DNA of 64,000 nt. It comes from Flammeovirgaceae bacterium UBA6059 (lineage in GTDB: Bacteria > Bacteroidota > Bacteroidia > Cytophagales > Cyclobacteriaceae). Position numbers and translations under genes: made by a program. The notes beneath the pieces were generated by a model. The model was not told where the DNA came from and ran no database searches. It was given only the letters and a program-made list of their open reading frames with translations. The stretch spans positions 80,550 through 144,549 of the forward strand of contig DIYH01000008.1 in NCBI GenBank assembly GCA_002435755.1, given 5' to 3'. Positions 43,565-53,262 of this stretch are shown here, piece after piece (within the stretch, counting starts at the first letter, position 1; each line of letters begins with the position of its first letter).

Positions 43565-43580
43565 AATTTCCTAATTCCTA
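43536..43580 (-). terminator. terminator of the rpoB-rpoC-DUF3467 unit
   Basis: A 16-bp stem, 43541-43556 with 43565-43580, one T-T mismatch and one G-T pair, and an 8-base loop. On the minus strand it runs into TTTTTG. It lies 24 bases after the DUF3467 stop and shares bases with the str promoter. Confidence 0.82.
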
Positions 43581-43604
43581 TTTAATTGATCTATTCGAAG
43601 AACT

Positions 43605-43925
43605 TTAGGCCTCTCCCACAGTGCCCCCGAAATTCAATGGGAACTTTGGCGCTTCTTCCACCTGCTTGATAGGGCCGAAGGTATCTTCGTATTTATTGAT
43701 ATTGTCCTCCAGTGCCTGCAACAATCGCTTGGCATGTTCCGGAGTGAGTACAACTCTTGACTTAACTTTTGCCTTTGGCACACCAGGCATTAAACGGATG
43801 AAGTCTACAACGAACTCGCTGTTAGAGTGAGCGATCATTGCAAGGTTAGCATAAACACCTTCGGCTATTTCCTCAGGCAGCTCAATATTGAGCTGATTTT
43901 GCTTTTTCTTTTCTTCCTCAGCCAT
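43605..43925 (-). CDS. DUF3467 protein
   Basis: 106-residue small acidic protein of a family with no established function. The core reads IELPEEIAEGVYANLAMIAH, SEFVVDFIRLMPGVPKAKVK and VVLTPEHAKRLLQALEDNIN. It lies three bases after rpoC and before the terminator, so it is made with RNA polymerase. A role tied to transcription or protein quality is conceivable but is inference only. Confidence 0.9.
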   Translation of the reverse strand: MAEEEKKKQNQLNIELPEEIAEGVYANLAMIAHSNSEFVVDFIRLMPGVPKAKVKSRVVLTPEHAKRLLQALEDNINKYEDTFGPIKQVEEAPKFPLNFGGTVGEA

Positions 43926-43928
43926 GGC

Positions 43929-46900
43929 CTACTCGTTTTCCATCAGCTCCACAGATGAAGTAGATAGCTCGCTGCGGCTAGCAGTAAGGTTATCGTATTC
44001 TTCCTGAGACCCGACGATCACATTATCAAAGCTCCTCACTCCTGTACCTGCAGGGATCAAGTGACCTACGATCACATTCTCCTTAAGGCCAATTAAGTTA
44101 TCAGCTTTACCTCTGATGGAAGCTTCACTCAGTACTTTGGTTGTCTCCTGGAATGATGCCGCCGAAATAAAGCTTTCTGTACCAAGTGAAGCTTGGGTGA
44201 TACCCTGAAGAGTGGGCTTACCAGTAGCAGCCTCTGCATCGCGCACCGCTACAATCTTCATATCTCTACGCTTCAAATTAGAGTTCTCATCTCTCAATCT
44301 TCTCGAAGATATGATCTGACCCTGTTTCAAATTCTCAGAGTCACCTGCCTCTGTTACGACCTTCATATCAAGAATGCTATCATTCTCTTCCATGAAGACA
44401 AACTTATCTACTACTTGTCCAGGCAGGAAGTTAGTATCACCTGGCTCAAGAATGATCACCTTCTGCATCATCTGACGGACGATCGCTTCGATATGCTTAT
44501 CGTTAATTTTTACACCTTGCAGTCGGTATACCTCCTGAATCTCATTTACCAAATACTCCTGTACAGCTGTAGGGCCTTTGATAGAAAGGATATCAGCAGG
44601 AGTGATCGCACCGTCAGAGAGTGGCATACCGGCCTTCACGAAATCATTGTCCTGAACAAGAATGTGCTTAGACAAAGGCACCAAGTACCTCTTCTTCACA
44701 CCATCCTTAGACTCTATAAAGATTTCACGATTACCTCTCTTGATACCTCCGTAAGTAACTACTCCGTCGATCTCAGTCACTACAGCCGGGTTCGAAGGAT
44801 TACGAGCCTCGAAAAGCTCTGTTACCCTTGGAAGACCACCAGTGATATCTCTTGACTTACCGATTCGTCGTGGGATTTTCACGAGTACTTGACCAGCTTG
44901 TGTGTCCTGACCATCTTCCACACTCAAGTGAGCGCCTACCGGAATGTTGTAGCCTTTGCTATCAGTCTTACCATTAATGATAATAGCAGGGTTCTTAGTC
45001 TTGTCTTTAGAATCAACAATAACTTTTTCTCTGTGTCCTGTCTGCTCATCTGACTCCTCTTTATAAGTGATGCCTTCTACGATCGACTCGAATTCAACTT
45101 TACCATCGAACTCTGATAGAATCACGGCATTGTAAGGGTCCCAGTCGCATAGCATATCACCTTTCTGAACAGTAGCACCCTCTTTCACATTCAAGAATGC
45201 ACCATAAGGTACGTTGTTAGCTATCAAGACTTTCTTATCCTTAGGATCAAGTATCCTTATTTCACCAGAACGTGCCATTACCACATCGACCGCATTGCCT
45301 TCAGTATCCTTTGACTTGATCACTCGCAGGTCTTCAAACTCAACAATACCATCAAACTTCGCTTTGATATTGGCATCTACAGCAATGTTAGATGCAGTAC
45401 CTCCAACGTGGAACGTACGTAGTGTAAGCTGCGTACCAGGCTCACCGATAGACTGAGCTGCAATCACACCTACAGACTCACCCATCTGGGCCATTTGACC
45501 AGTGGATAAGTTACGGCCGTAGCACTTAGCACAAACACCCTGACGAGTTTCGCATGTAAGTACTGATCTTATCTCAACTTCTTCTATGCTCGTAGATTCG
45601 ATTCTCGCAGCGATATCCTCAGTGATTTCATCACCAGAAGCTACGATCACCTCATCCGTAATAGGATCATAAATATCATGTACTGATACACGTCCAAGGA
45701 TTCTTTCTGATAGTGGCTCAACGATATCCTCATTATCCTTTAATGCAGAAACTTCGAGACCTCTAAGCGTACCACAGTCTACTTCGTTAACTACTACATC
45801 CTGCGCTACATCAACAAGACGTCTTGTCAGGTATCCTGCATCAGCTGTTTTCAACGCTGTATCCGCAAGACCTTTCCTAGCACCGTGAGTAGAAATGAAG
45901 TATTCGATTACATCAAGACCTTCTTTAAAGTTGGAGAGGATCGGGTTTTCAATGATCTCACCTACAGAACCCTGAAGGTTTTTCTGCGGCTTGGCCATCA
46001 GACCTCTCATACCGCCCAACTGCCTGATCTGCTCTCTTGAACCTCTCGCTCCAGAGTGCATCATCATATAAATCGGGTTAAAGCCTTGTCGATCTTCTTC
46101 CAATTGCTTCATCAAGGTTGAAGTTAATTGGGAATTCGACCTTGTCCATATATCAATTACCTGATTGTATCTTTCATTGTCTGTAATGAGACCCATCAAG
46201 TAGTTATTCCAGACGCCATCAACTTCCTCTTTAGCCTTCACTACAAGCTTATCCTTCTCCTCAGGAATGTTGATGTCAGCGAGTCCCATTGAGAGACCTC
46301 CCTTATAAGCCATTTGGAATCCTAACTCCTTAATATCATCCAGAAACCTGGCTGTTCGTGACATACCTGAAATCTTGAAAACCAAAGCAATGATCTGCTG
46401 TAGCTTCTTCTTCGTAAGTAGCTCATTGATATAACCTACTTCATCAGGGATGTGCATATTGAATAGTACTCGCCCAGCGACTGTCTCAATTAACTTGGAT
46501 TCTAGTTCACCAGCGTCATTACGCACATTTGTACGCACTTTGATGTAGGCATGCTTGGATAGTATACCTTCATTCATCGCAATGACAACCTCTTCAGGGC
46601 TGTGGAAGATCATATCCTCTCCCTCAATCTTAAGATCATCTGTGCTTCTTCTACCTTTCGTCACATAGTAAAGACCCAATACCATATCCTGTGAGGGTAC
46701 AGTAATAGGCGCCCCATTCGCAGGGTTCAGAATGTTGTGTGAAGCGAGCATTAATAGTGACGCTTCAAGTACAGCTTCTTGTCCTAACGGAACGTGAACC
46801 GCCATCTGGTCACCATCAAAGTCAGCGTTGAAGGCTGTACATGCCAATGGGTGTAGCCTTATAGCTTTGCCCTCAATCAATTTAGGCTGGAAAGCCTGGA

Positions 46901-48242
46901 TACCTAGCCTGTGGAGTGTTGGGGCACGGTTGAGCAGGATCGGATGTCCTTTTAAGACGTTCTCCAGAATATCCCAGACTACAGGGTCTTTCCGATCAAC
47001 TATCTTCTTAGCAGACTTTACAGTCTTTACTATACCTCTTTCTATTAGTTTTCTAATAATAAACGGCTTGAATAGCTCAGCGGCCATATCCTTCGGCAGA
47101 CCACACTCGTGCATCTTCAACTCCGGTCCTACTACGATCACCGAACGTCCAGAGTAGTCAACCCTTTTACCAAGTAGGTTTTGACGGAATCGACCCTGCT
47201 TTCCTTTGAGCATATCACTCAAAGACTTCAAAGCACGGTTTCCATCAGATCTAACTGCATTAACTTTTCTTGAGTTATCGAATAACGAGTCTACCGCTTC
47301 TTGAAGCATCCTCTTCTCATTTCGAAGGATTACTTCTGGAGCTTTTATGTCAATAAGTCTCTTCAGACGATTATTTCTGATGATCACCCTTCTATAAAGA
47401 TCATTAAGGTCAGAAGTAGCAAATCGACCACCATCCAATGGCACTAGAGGTCTAAGCTCTGGTGGGATAACTGGCACCATCTTGATCACCATCCACTCAG
47501 GTCGATTCTCAATTCGGGTACGCGCATCACGGAACGCCTCAACTACTCTCAAACGCTTAAGTGCCTCGGCCTTTCTTTGCTGCGAAGTATCAGTTGCAGC
47601 CTGATGTCTCAATGAATATGAAAGCCCATCCAGATCAATTCGCGCTAGCAACATCTCCAATGCCTCAGCACCCATCTTAGCAATGAACTTGTCAGGGTTG
47701 TCGTCATCCAACATTTGGTTCTCCCTCGGCAACTTGTCAAGGATATCGAGGTACTCGTCCTCTGTCAAGAAGTCCATTGCAGCTATGCCATCAGCTTCTT
47801 TAACACCAGGTTGAATTACTGCATAACGCTCGTAATAGATAATCTGATCAAGCTTCTTAGTCGGAAGTCCTAGTAAATAACCTATTTTGTTAGGAAGCGA
47901 CTTGAAATACCAGATGTGTGCCACAGGTACCACCAACTCGATGTGGCCCATTCGCTCTCTACGTACCTTCTTCTCTGTTACTTCAACACCACACCTGTCA
48001 CAAATAATACCTTTGTAGCGTATGCGCTTATATTTTCCACAATGACATTCCCAATCCTTAACCGGACCGAAAATACGCTCACAAAATAACCCTCCCATCT
48101 CAGGCTTGTAAGTCCTGTAGTTGATGGTTTCAGGCTGAGTCACCTCACCATGCGAACTCTCTAGAATAGACTCAGGAGAAGCAAGGCTAATAGTGACTTT
48201 TGTGAAGTCATTGTTGATTTTTTTATTCTTTCTGAATGCCAT
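43929..48242 (-). CDS. rpoC: RNA polymerase beta' subunit
   Basis: Catalytic subunit carrying the active-site magnesium. 1437 residues. Zinc-binding cysteines are Cys66, Cys68, Cys81, Cys84 and, later, the CETRQGVCAKCYG set. The catalytic motif NADFDGDQM begins at residue 472, with Asp474, 476 and 478. The bridge/trigger region with MRGLMAKPQKNLQGSVGEI is present. It lies 33 bases after rpoB. Confidence 0.98.
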   Translation of the reverse strand: MAFRKNKKINNDFTKVTISLASPESILESSHGEVTQPETINYRTYKPEMGGLFCERIFGPVKDWECHCGKYKRIRYKGIICDRCGVEVTEKKVRRERMGHIELVVPVAHIWYFKSLPNKIGYLLGLPTKKLDQIIYYERYAVIQPGVKEADGIAAMDFLTEDEYLDILDKLPRENQMLDDDNPDKFIAKMGAEALEMLLARIDLDGLSYSLRHQAATDTSQQRKAEALKRLRVVEAFRDARTRIENRPEWMVIKMVPVIPPELRPLVPLDGGRFATSDLNDLYRRVIIRNNRLKRLIDIKAPEVILRNEKRMLQEAVDSLFDNSRKVNAVRSDGNRALKSLSDMLKGKQGRFRQNLLGKRVDYSGRSVIVVGPELKMHECGLPKDMAAELFKPFIIRKLIERGIVKTVKSAKKIVDRKDPVVWDILENVLKGHPILLNRAPTLHRLGIQAFQPKLIEGKAIRLHPLACTAFNADFDGDQMAVHVPLGQEAVLEASLLMLASHNILNPANGAPITVPSQDMVLGLYYVTKGRRSTDDLKIEGEDMIFHSPEEVVIAMNEGILSKHAYIKVRTNVRNDAGELESKLIETVAGRVLFNMHIPDEVGYINELLTKKKLQQIIALVFKISGMSRTARFLDDIKELGFQMAYKGGLSMGLADINIPEEKDKLVVKAKEEVDGVWNNYLMGLITDNERYNQVIDIWTRSNSQLTSTLMKQLEEDRQGFNPIYMMMHSGARGSREQIRQLGGMRGLMAKPQKNLQGSVGEIIENPILSNFKEGLDVIEYFISTHGARKGLADTALKTADAGYLTRRLVDVAQDVVVNEVDCGTLRGLEVSALKDNEDIVEPLSERILGRVSVHDIYDPITDEVIVASGDEITEDIAARIESTSIEEVEIRSVLTCETRQGVCAKCYGRNLSTGQMAQMGESVGVIAAQSIGEPGTQLTLRTFHVGGTASNIAVDANIKAKFDGIVEFEDLRVIKSKDTEGNAVDVVMARSGEIRILDPKDKKVLIANNVPYGAFLNVKEGATVQKGDMLCDWDPYNAVILSEFDGKVEFESIVEGITYKEESDEQTGHREKVIVDSKDKTKNPAIIINGKTDSKGYNIPVGAHLSVEDGQDTQAGQVLVKIPRRIGKSRDITGGLPRVTELFEARNPSNPAVVTEIDGVVTYGGIKRGNREIFIESKDGVKKRYLVPLSKHILVQDNDFVKAGMPLSDGAITPADILSIKGPTAVQEYLVNEIQEVYRLQGVKINDKHIEAIVRQMMQKVIILEPGDTNFLPGQVVDKFVFMEENDSILDMKVVTEAGDSENLKQGQIISSRRLRDENSNLKRRDMKIVAVRDAEAATGKPTLQGITQASLGTESFISAASFQETTKVLSEASIRGKADNLIGLKENVIVGHLIPAGTGVRSFDNVIVGSQEEYDNLTASRSELSTSSVELMENE

Positions 48243-48275
48243 AATTAGTGCTTATAATATGAAACAGGCTATCAA

Positions 48276-51200
48276 TTAATCTAAGGTAATCTCGAGAGCA
48301 AGCCCTCTTAGTTCGTGTACCAATACGTTGAACGACTCTGGAATATTAGGCTTGTGCATGTTTTCACCTTTAACAATGGCTTCATATGCCTTAGCCCTTC
48401 CTATGACGTCATCCGACTTGATGGTCAGAATCTCCTGCAGCACGTGCGCTGCTCCAAACGCCTCAAGCGCCCAAACCTCCATCTCACCAAAACGTTGGCC
48501 ACCAAACTGGGCTTTACCACCCAATGGTTGCTGTGTGATCAATGAGTAAGGTCCGATTGACCTGGCGTGCATCTTATCATCAACAAGGTGTCCTAACTTC
48601 AACATGTAAATCACACCTACCGTAACTGGCTGATCAAATCGCTGACCAGTCAAACCGTCGTATAGATAAGATCTACCAAAATCAGGCAAACCTGCCTCTT
48701 TGATCTCAGCTTGTACTTCTTCTGATGACGCTCCGTCAAAGATCGGTGTAGCATATTTTCTTCCCAGCTTCAAACCAGCCCACCCAAGAACTGTTTCGTA
48801 AAGTTGACCGATGTTCATCCTGGATGGTACACCGAGTGGATTCAAGACTATGTCTACCGGAGTACCATCCTCCAAGTAAGGCATATCTTCTGCTCTTACG
48901 ATCTTCGCAACAACACCTTTGTTACCGTGGCGACCAGCCATCTTGTCACCAACCTTCAGCTTGCGCTTTTTCGCAACGTAGACTTTCGCAAGCTGTACAA
49001 TACCAGCTGGAAGCTCGTCTCCAACTTCAAGCGTAAATCTCTCACGCTTGAACACACCTGCGATCTCATTACGCTTTTTGATATAGTTCTTCACAAGAGT
49101 CGAAACCAGCTCGTTGGTCTTATCATCAACAGTCCAGCTATCGAAGTTCAAATCGCTGATCAAGTTGGCCTCTTCAGGTACGTTGAGCGTACTTTCGTCT
49201 CGGTAAACATTCTTAGGAGGGAATATATTCTCCTCTATATTCTTGGTGCCAAACTTCACACCCTTAGAGATGATCTCATCTCCAAACTTGTGCTTCACTC
49301 CCTGACATGTCTTACCAGAAAGAATATTAGTAAGCTTCTGGATCATCTGAGCCCTCACCTCGTTGAGTGAGTTGCTATATCGGCTTTTCAGAAGCTCGAC
49401 TTCTTTCTTAGACTTAGCCCTGAGGTCTTTGTCCTTCTTGGGTCTTGAGAACAGCTTCGTATCAATTACTACGCCTCGTAGAGAAGGGGACGCTTTCAAT
49501 GAAGCATCTTTGACATCTCCTGCCTTATCACCAAAGATGGCTCGAAGCAGTTTCTCTTCAGGGGTTGGATCACTTTCACCTTTTGGTGTGATCTTACCGA
49601 TAAGGATATCTCCTTCTTTGATCTCGGCACCAATTCTAATGATACCGTGCTCATCAAGATGTCTTACAGCTTCTTCGCTGACATTGGGGATTTCGGAAGT
49701 TAACTCTTCTTCACCTCTCTTTGTATCTCGTACTTCAAGCTCAAATTCCTCAACGTGGATGGAAGTAAATACATCCTCTCTTACCACCTGCTCGGAAATC
49801 ACGATAGCATCTTCAAAGTTGTACCCCTGCCATGGCATGAAAGCCACTTTTAGGTTACGGCCTAGTGCCAGTTCTCCATTCTCGGTAGCAAAACCTTCGC
49901 ATAGAGGCTGATCCTTGAGTACTCGATCACCCTTGAATACAATAGGTTTAAGGTTGATACATGTATCCTGGTTTGTCCTTCTGAACTTCACCAAATCATA
50001 AGTCCTATGATCATCATCAAAGGCTACTAACTCATCTTCAGCCGTCATATCATATTTGATGACGATTTTCTTCGCGTCAACATAGACTACTTCTCCATCA
50101 CCTTCTGCAAGGATCAAAGAACGAGAATCTAATGCAACACGTGCTTCAAGACCTGTACCAACAATTGGTGCTTGTGGTCTTAAAAGTGGCACAGCTTGGC
50201 GCTGCATGTTAGAGCCCATAAGCGCACGGTTAGCATCATCATGCTCCAAGAAAGGAATCATTGATGCAGCTACCGAAACGATCTGATTAGGTGCAATATC
50301 CATGTACTGGACCTCCTCACCGGTCAATAGCGGAAAGTCGCCTTCAAACCTTGCCTTTACCTTATCATTAACGAATTCTCCATTGTCTTTCAAAGGAGCA
50401 TTCGCCTGCGCGATGTTGTTGTCGTCTTCTTCTTCAGCCGTCAAATAAAGAACATTACCTGACATGTCAACCTTACCGTTTTCAACCTTTCTATAAGGAG
50501 TTTCGATAAAGCCCATGCTGTTCACTTTAGCGTGAACGCATAGCGAAGAAATCAAACCAATATTTGGACCTTCAGGTGTCTCAATAGTACAAAGACGACC
50601 GTAGTGGGTGTAGTGAACGTCACGAACCTCAAAACCAGCTCTTTCCCTTGACAGACCACCCGGTCCTAAGGCAGACATTCTTCTTTTATGCGTAATCTCA
50701 GACAATGGATTGGTCTGGTCCATAAACTGAGATAACTGGTTGGTTCCAAAGAATGAGTTGATCACTGAAGACAAAGTCCTTGCATTGATCAAGTCAACAG
50801 GCTTGAAGTCTTCGTTATCACGAACGTTCATTCTCTCTTTGATGGTCCTTGCCATACGAGATAGACCGACACCAAATTGCGTGTAGAGCTGCTCACCTAC
50901 GGTTCGTACCCTTCTGTTACTCAAGTGGTCAATATCATCAACTACTGCCTTTGAGTTGATCAATCCAATAAGATGCTTAACAATGAGGATGATATCATCC
51001 TTAGTTAGCACTCTTACATTATAGTCCACATCAAGCCCCAACTTCTTGTTGATCCTGTAGCGACCAACTTCACCCAGGTCATAACGCTTGTCACTGAAGA
51101 ACAAACTCTGAATTATATCACGTGCAGTTTGCTCATCAGGTGCCTCAGTATTTCTTAACTGACGATAGATCTGCTCAACTGCCTCTTTCTCTGAATTAGA

Positions 51201-52148
51201 GTTATCCTTTTGAAGCGTATTGTAGATAATGGTGTAGTCGGCTATGTTAATATCCTCTCTGTGAAGAATGATTGAAGCACTACCAGAGTCTACAATGGTC
51301 TCAATATCTTCTTCCTGAACAACTGAATCTCTTTCAAGAAGCACTTCATTTCTATCGATAGAAACTACTTCTCCGGTATCTTCATCCACAAAGTCTTCAG
51401 TCCAGGTTCTAAGCACCCTTGCTGCTAATTTCCTGCCAACTACCTTTTTCAGTTTTTTAGCACTCGCCTCTACTTCCTCAGAAAGCCCAAACAGATCAAG
51501 AATGTCTTTATCGGACCCCCAACCTATGGCTCTAAGAAGTGTAGTAATAGGGAACTTCTTCTTTCTGTCGATGTACGAATACATCACATTATTCACATCT
51601 GTGGCAAACTCAATCCAGGAGCCCTTGAATGGTATGATCCTCGCTGAATATAGCGTGGTACCATTCGTATGCTTACTCTGAGCGAAGAATACACCCGGAG
51701 ATCTGTGCAGTTGAGATACGATGATCCTCTCCGCTCCATTGATCACGAATGAACCCTTCTCCGTCATGTAAGGAATATTACCAAGGAATACTTCCTGCTC
51801 AATAGTTTCGAAATCCTCATTATCCTCGTCGTTGCAAAGCAATCTTAGTTTTGCTTTAAGCGGGATAGAGAATGTCAGACCTCTATCAATACACTCATCA
51901 ACATTGTACTTGGGAGGATCGATCGTATAATCGACAAACTCCAAAACGTAGTTTTCTCGAGAGTCAGAAATAGGGAAGTTCTCCATAAACACCTTGTAGA
52001 GACCTTCATTGTCACGCTTTTCAGCGGGGGTGTCAATTTGAAAGAAGTCCTTGAATGACTGTAACTGCACATCAAGGAAGTCAGGATAATCAAGTATCTT
52101 CTTGATTGATGAAAAACTCTTTCTTTCAGATTTTATTTGTGTAGCCAA
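48276..52148 (-). CDS. rpoB: RNA polymerase beta subunit
   Basis: Second catalytic subunit. 1290 residues, the usual Bacteroidota length. The start appears to be TTG at 52148 (reads ATQIKSERKSFSSIKKI); I find no in-frame ATG upstream within the gap. Rifampicin cluster I begins at residue 468 (GTNQLSQFMDQ); Asp477, His487 and Ser492 correspond to E. coli 516, 526 and 531 and are unchanged, so sensitivity is expected. The C-terminal MEVWALEAFGAAHVLQEIL is diagnostic. Confidence 0.97.
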   Translation of the reverse strand: MATQIKSERKSFSSIKKILDYPDFLDVQLQSFKDFFQIDTPAEKRDNEGLYKVFMENFPISDSRENYVLEFVDYTIDPPKYNVDECIDRGLTFSIPLKAKLRLLCNDEDNEDFETIEQEVFLGNIPYMTEKGSFVINGAERIIVSQLHRSPGVFFAQSKHTNGTTLYSARIIPFKGSWIEFATDVNNVMYSYIDRKKKFPITTLLRAIGWGSDKDILDLFGLSEEVEASAKKLKKVVGRKLAARVLRTWTEDFVDEDTGEVVSIDRNEVLLERDSVVQEEDIETIVDSGSASIILHREDINIADYTIIYNTLQKDNSNSEKEAVEQIYRQLRNTEAPDEQTARDIIQSLFFSDKRYDLGEVGRYRINKKLGLDVDYNVRVLTKDDIILIVKHLIGLINSKAVVDDIDHLSNRRVRTVGEQLYTQFGVGLSRMARTIKERMNVRDNEDFKPVDLINARTLSSVINSFFGTNQLSQFMDQTNPLSEITHKRRMSALGPGGLSRERAGFEVRDVHYTHYGRLCTIETPEGPNIGLISSLCVHAKVNSMGFIETPYRKVENGKVDMSGNVLYLTAEEEDDNNIAQANAPLKDNGEFVNDKVKARFEGDFPLLTGEEVQYMDIAPNQIVSVAASMIPFLEHDDANRALMGSNMQRQAVPLLRPQAPIVGTGLEARVALDSRSLILAEGDGEVVYVDAKKIVIKYDMTAEDELVAFDDDHRTYDLVKFRRTNQDTCINLKPIVFKGDRVLKDQPLCEGFATENGELALGRNLKVAFMPWQGYNFEDAIVISEQVVREDVFTSIHVEEFELEVRDTKRGEEELTSEIPNVSEEAVRHLDEHGIIRIGAEIKEGDILIGKITPKGESDPTPEEKLLRAIFGDKAGDVKDASLKASPSLRGVVIDTKLFSRPKKDKDLRAKSKKEVELLKSRYSNSLNEVRAQMIQKLTNILSGKTCQGVKHKFGDEIISKGVKFGTKNIEENIFPPKNVYRDESTLNVPEEANLISDLNFDSWTVDDKTNELVSTLVKNYIKKRNEIAGVFKRERFTLEVGDELPAGIVQLAKVYVAKKRKLKVGDKMAGRHGNKGVVAKIVRAEDMPYLEDGTPVDIVLNPLGVPSRMNIGQLYETVLGWAGLKLGRKYATPIFDGASSEEVQAEIKEAGLPDFGRSYLYDGLTGQRFDQPVTVGVIYMLKLGHLVDDKMHARSIGPYSLITQQPLGGKAQFGGQRFGEMEVWALEAFGAAHVLQEILTIKSDDVIGRAKAYEAIVKGENMHKPNIPESFNVLVHELRGLALEITLD

Positions 52149-52227
52149 GGCTTTTTGTGATTTAGTTTCTAATCGAGGCTGATCAAGCCTGTTTTTGCAT
52201 TGGGATGTACCTAAAAACGTACAAACG

Positions 52228-52261
52228 GGAAAAGACCTGACTATCTAAGTGGCCAGGTCTT
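52228..52261 (-). terminator. attenuator-like hairpin between rplL and rpoB
   Basis: AAGACCTG (52232-52239) pairs perfectly with CAGGTCTT (52254-52261) with a 14-base loop; on the minus strand CAGGTCTTTTCCC follows, so the T-tract is short. Located in the 152-base gap, where E. coli also has a partial terminator. Nothing else was recognised in the gap. Confidence 0.5.
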
Positions 52262-52300
52262 GTCTTGTCAACCATTTATGGAATAAATGGCCAAATAATA

Positions 52301-52681
52301 CTATTTCAATTCTACTTCAGCTCCAGCTTCTTCGAGTTGTTTCTTAAGCCCCTCTGCTTCGTCTTTTGCAACACCTTCTTTCACTGCCTTAGGAGCTCCG
52401 TCTACCAATTCCTTAGCTTCTTTCAAGCCAAGACCTGTTAGTTCTTTTACCAACTTCACGATAGCCAGTTTCGCTCCGCCAGGAGACTTAAGGATTACAT
52501 CAAATGCTGTTTTCTCCTCGGCAGCATCTCCGCCTTCACCACCAGCACCAGCTACCATCACTGGAGCCGCAGCAGCAGCAGGCTCAATACCATACTCGTC
52601 TTTAAGAATTTCAGCAAGCTCATTTACTTCTTTGACAGTTAGGTTAACCAACTGATCAGCGAATGCTTTTAAATCTGCCAT
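52301..52681 (-). CDS. rplL: 50S ribosomal protein L7/L12
   Basis: Stalk protein recruiting translation factors. 126 residues: N-terminal dimer helix LVNLTVKEVNELAEILKDEY, an Ala/Gly-rich hinge (AAAAPVMVAGAGGEGGD) and the C-domain with FDVILKSPGGAKLAIVK and VKELTGLGLKEAKELVDGAP. 45 bases after rplJ. Confidence 0.98.
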   Translation of the reverse strand: MADLKAFADQLVNLTVKEVNELAEILKDEYGIEPAAAAAPVMVAGAGGEGGDAAEEKTAFDVILKSPGGAKLAIVKLVKELTGLGLKEAKELVDGAPKAVKEGVAKDEAEGLKKQLEEAGAEVELK

Positions 52682-52726
52682 TGTATCAAATAATTAAGAA
52701 TGTGAATAACTTTAAATCAAACCAAT

Positions 52727-53260
52727 TTATGAGCGTTCTTGTAGGGTCTTGACAATACCTGCAAGCTTGTTTTGACCACTCATTAGTGATCCAAGTACGT
52801 TGTTGACAGGAGATTGTAATAAACCGATAACCTCTCCAATGAGTTCTTGCTTGGACTTGAGCTTGCTCAATGCATCAAGTTGATCAGCACCAATGAAAAG
52901 ATCGTAATCTATGGAAGCAGCCTTTAGACTCGGATTTTTATCCTTATCTATTTTCTTATAATCCTTGAGAATCTTAGCTGGCGAGTTGGCATTCTCTTCT
53001 GAGAACATAATGCCTGATGAACCCTTCAATACTCCCTCATCATAAAAAGGAGTGAAATCAGCTTCGATAGTTTCTAACGCCTTCTTGATAAGCGTATTTT
53101 TCGCAACTCTGTATTCAATGCCTTTTTCAAAGCATTTTCTTCTAAAATCATTGATCTCAGCTACAGTAAGTCCAGAAGTATCTGTCACATAGAAGTGACT
53201 ATTGTCTTTGAACTTCTCTGCTAGTTCATTGATGATCGATAGTTTCTCTTCTTTAGTCAT
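52727..53260 (-). CDS. rplJ: 50S ribosomal protein L10
   Basis: Stalk base and autoregulator with L12 in other bacteria. 177 residues: MTKEEKLSIINELAEKFKDN, then FRRKCFEKGIEYRVAKNTLI, and a C-terminal helix (VLGSLMSGQNKLAGIVKTLQ) that binds L12 dimers. Two bases after rplA. Confidence 0.97.
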   Translation of the reverse strand: MTKEEKLSIINELAEKFKDNSHFYVTDTSGLTVAEINDFRRKCFEKGIEYRVAKNTLIKKALETIEADFTPFYDEGVLKGSSGIMFSEENANSPAKILKDYKKIDKDKNPSLKAASIDYDLFIGADQLDALSKLKSKQELIGEVIGLLQSPVNNVLGSLMSGQNKLAGIVKTLQERS

Positions 53261-53262
53261 GA

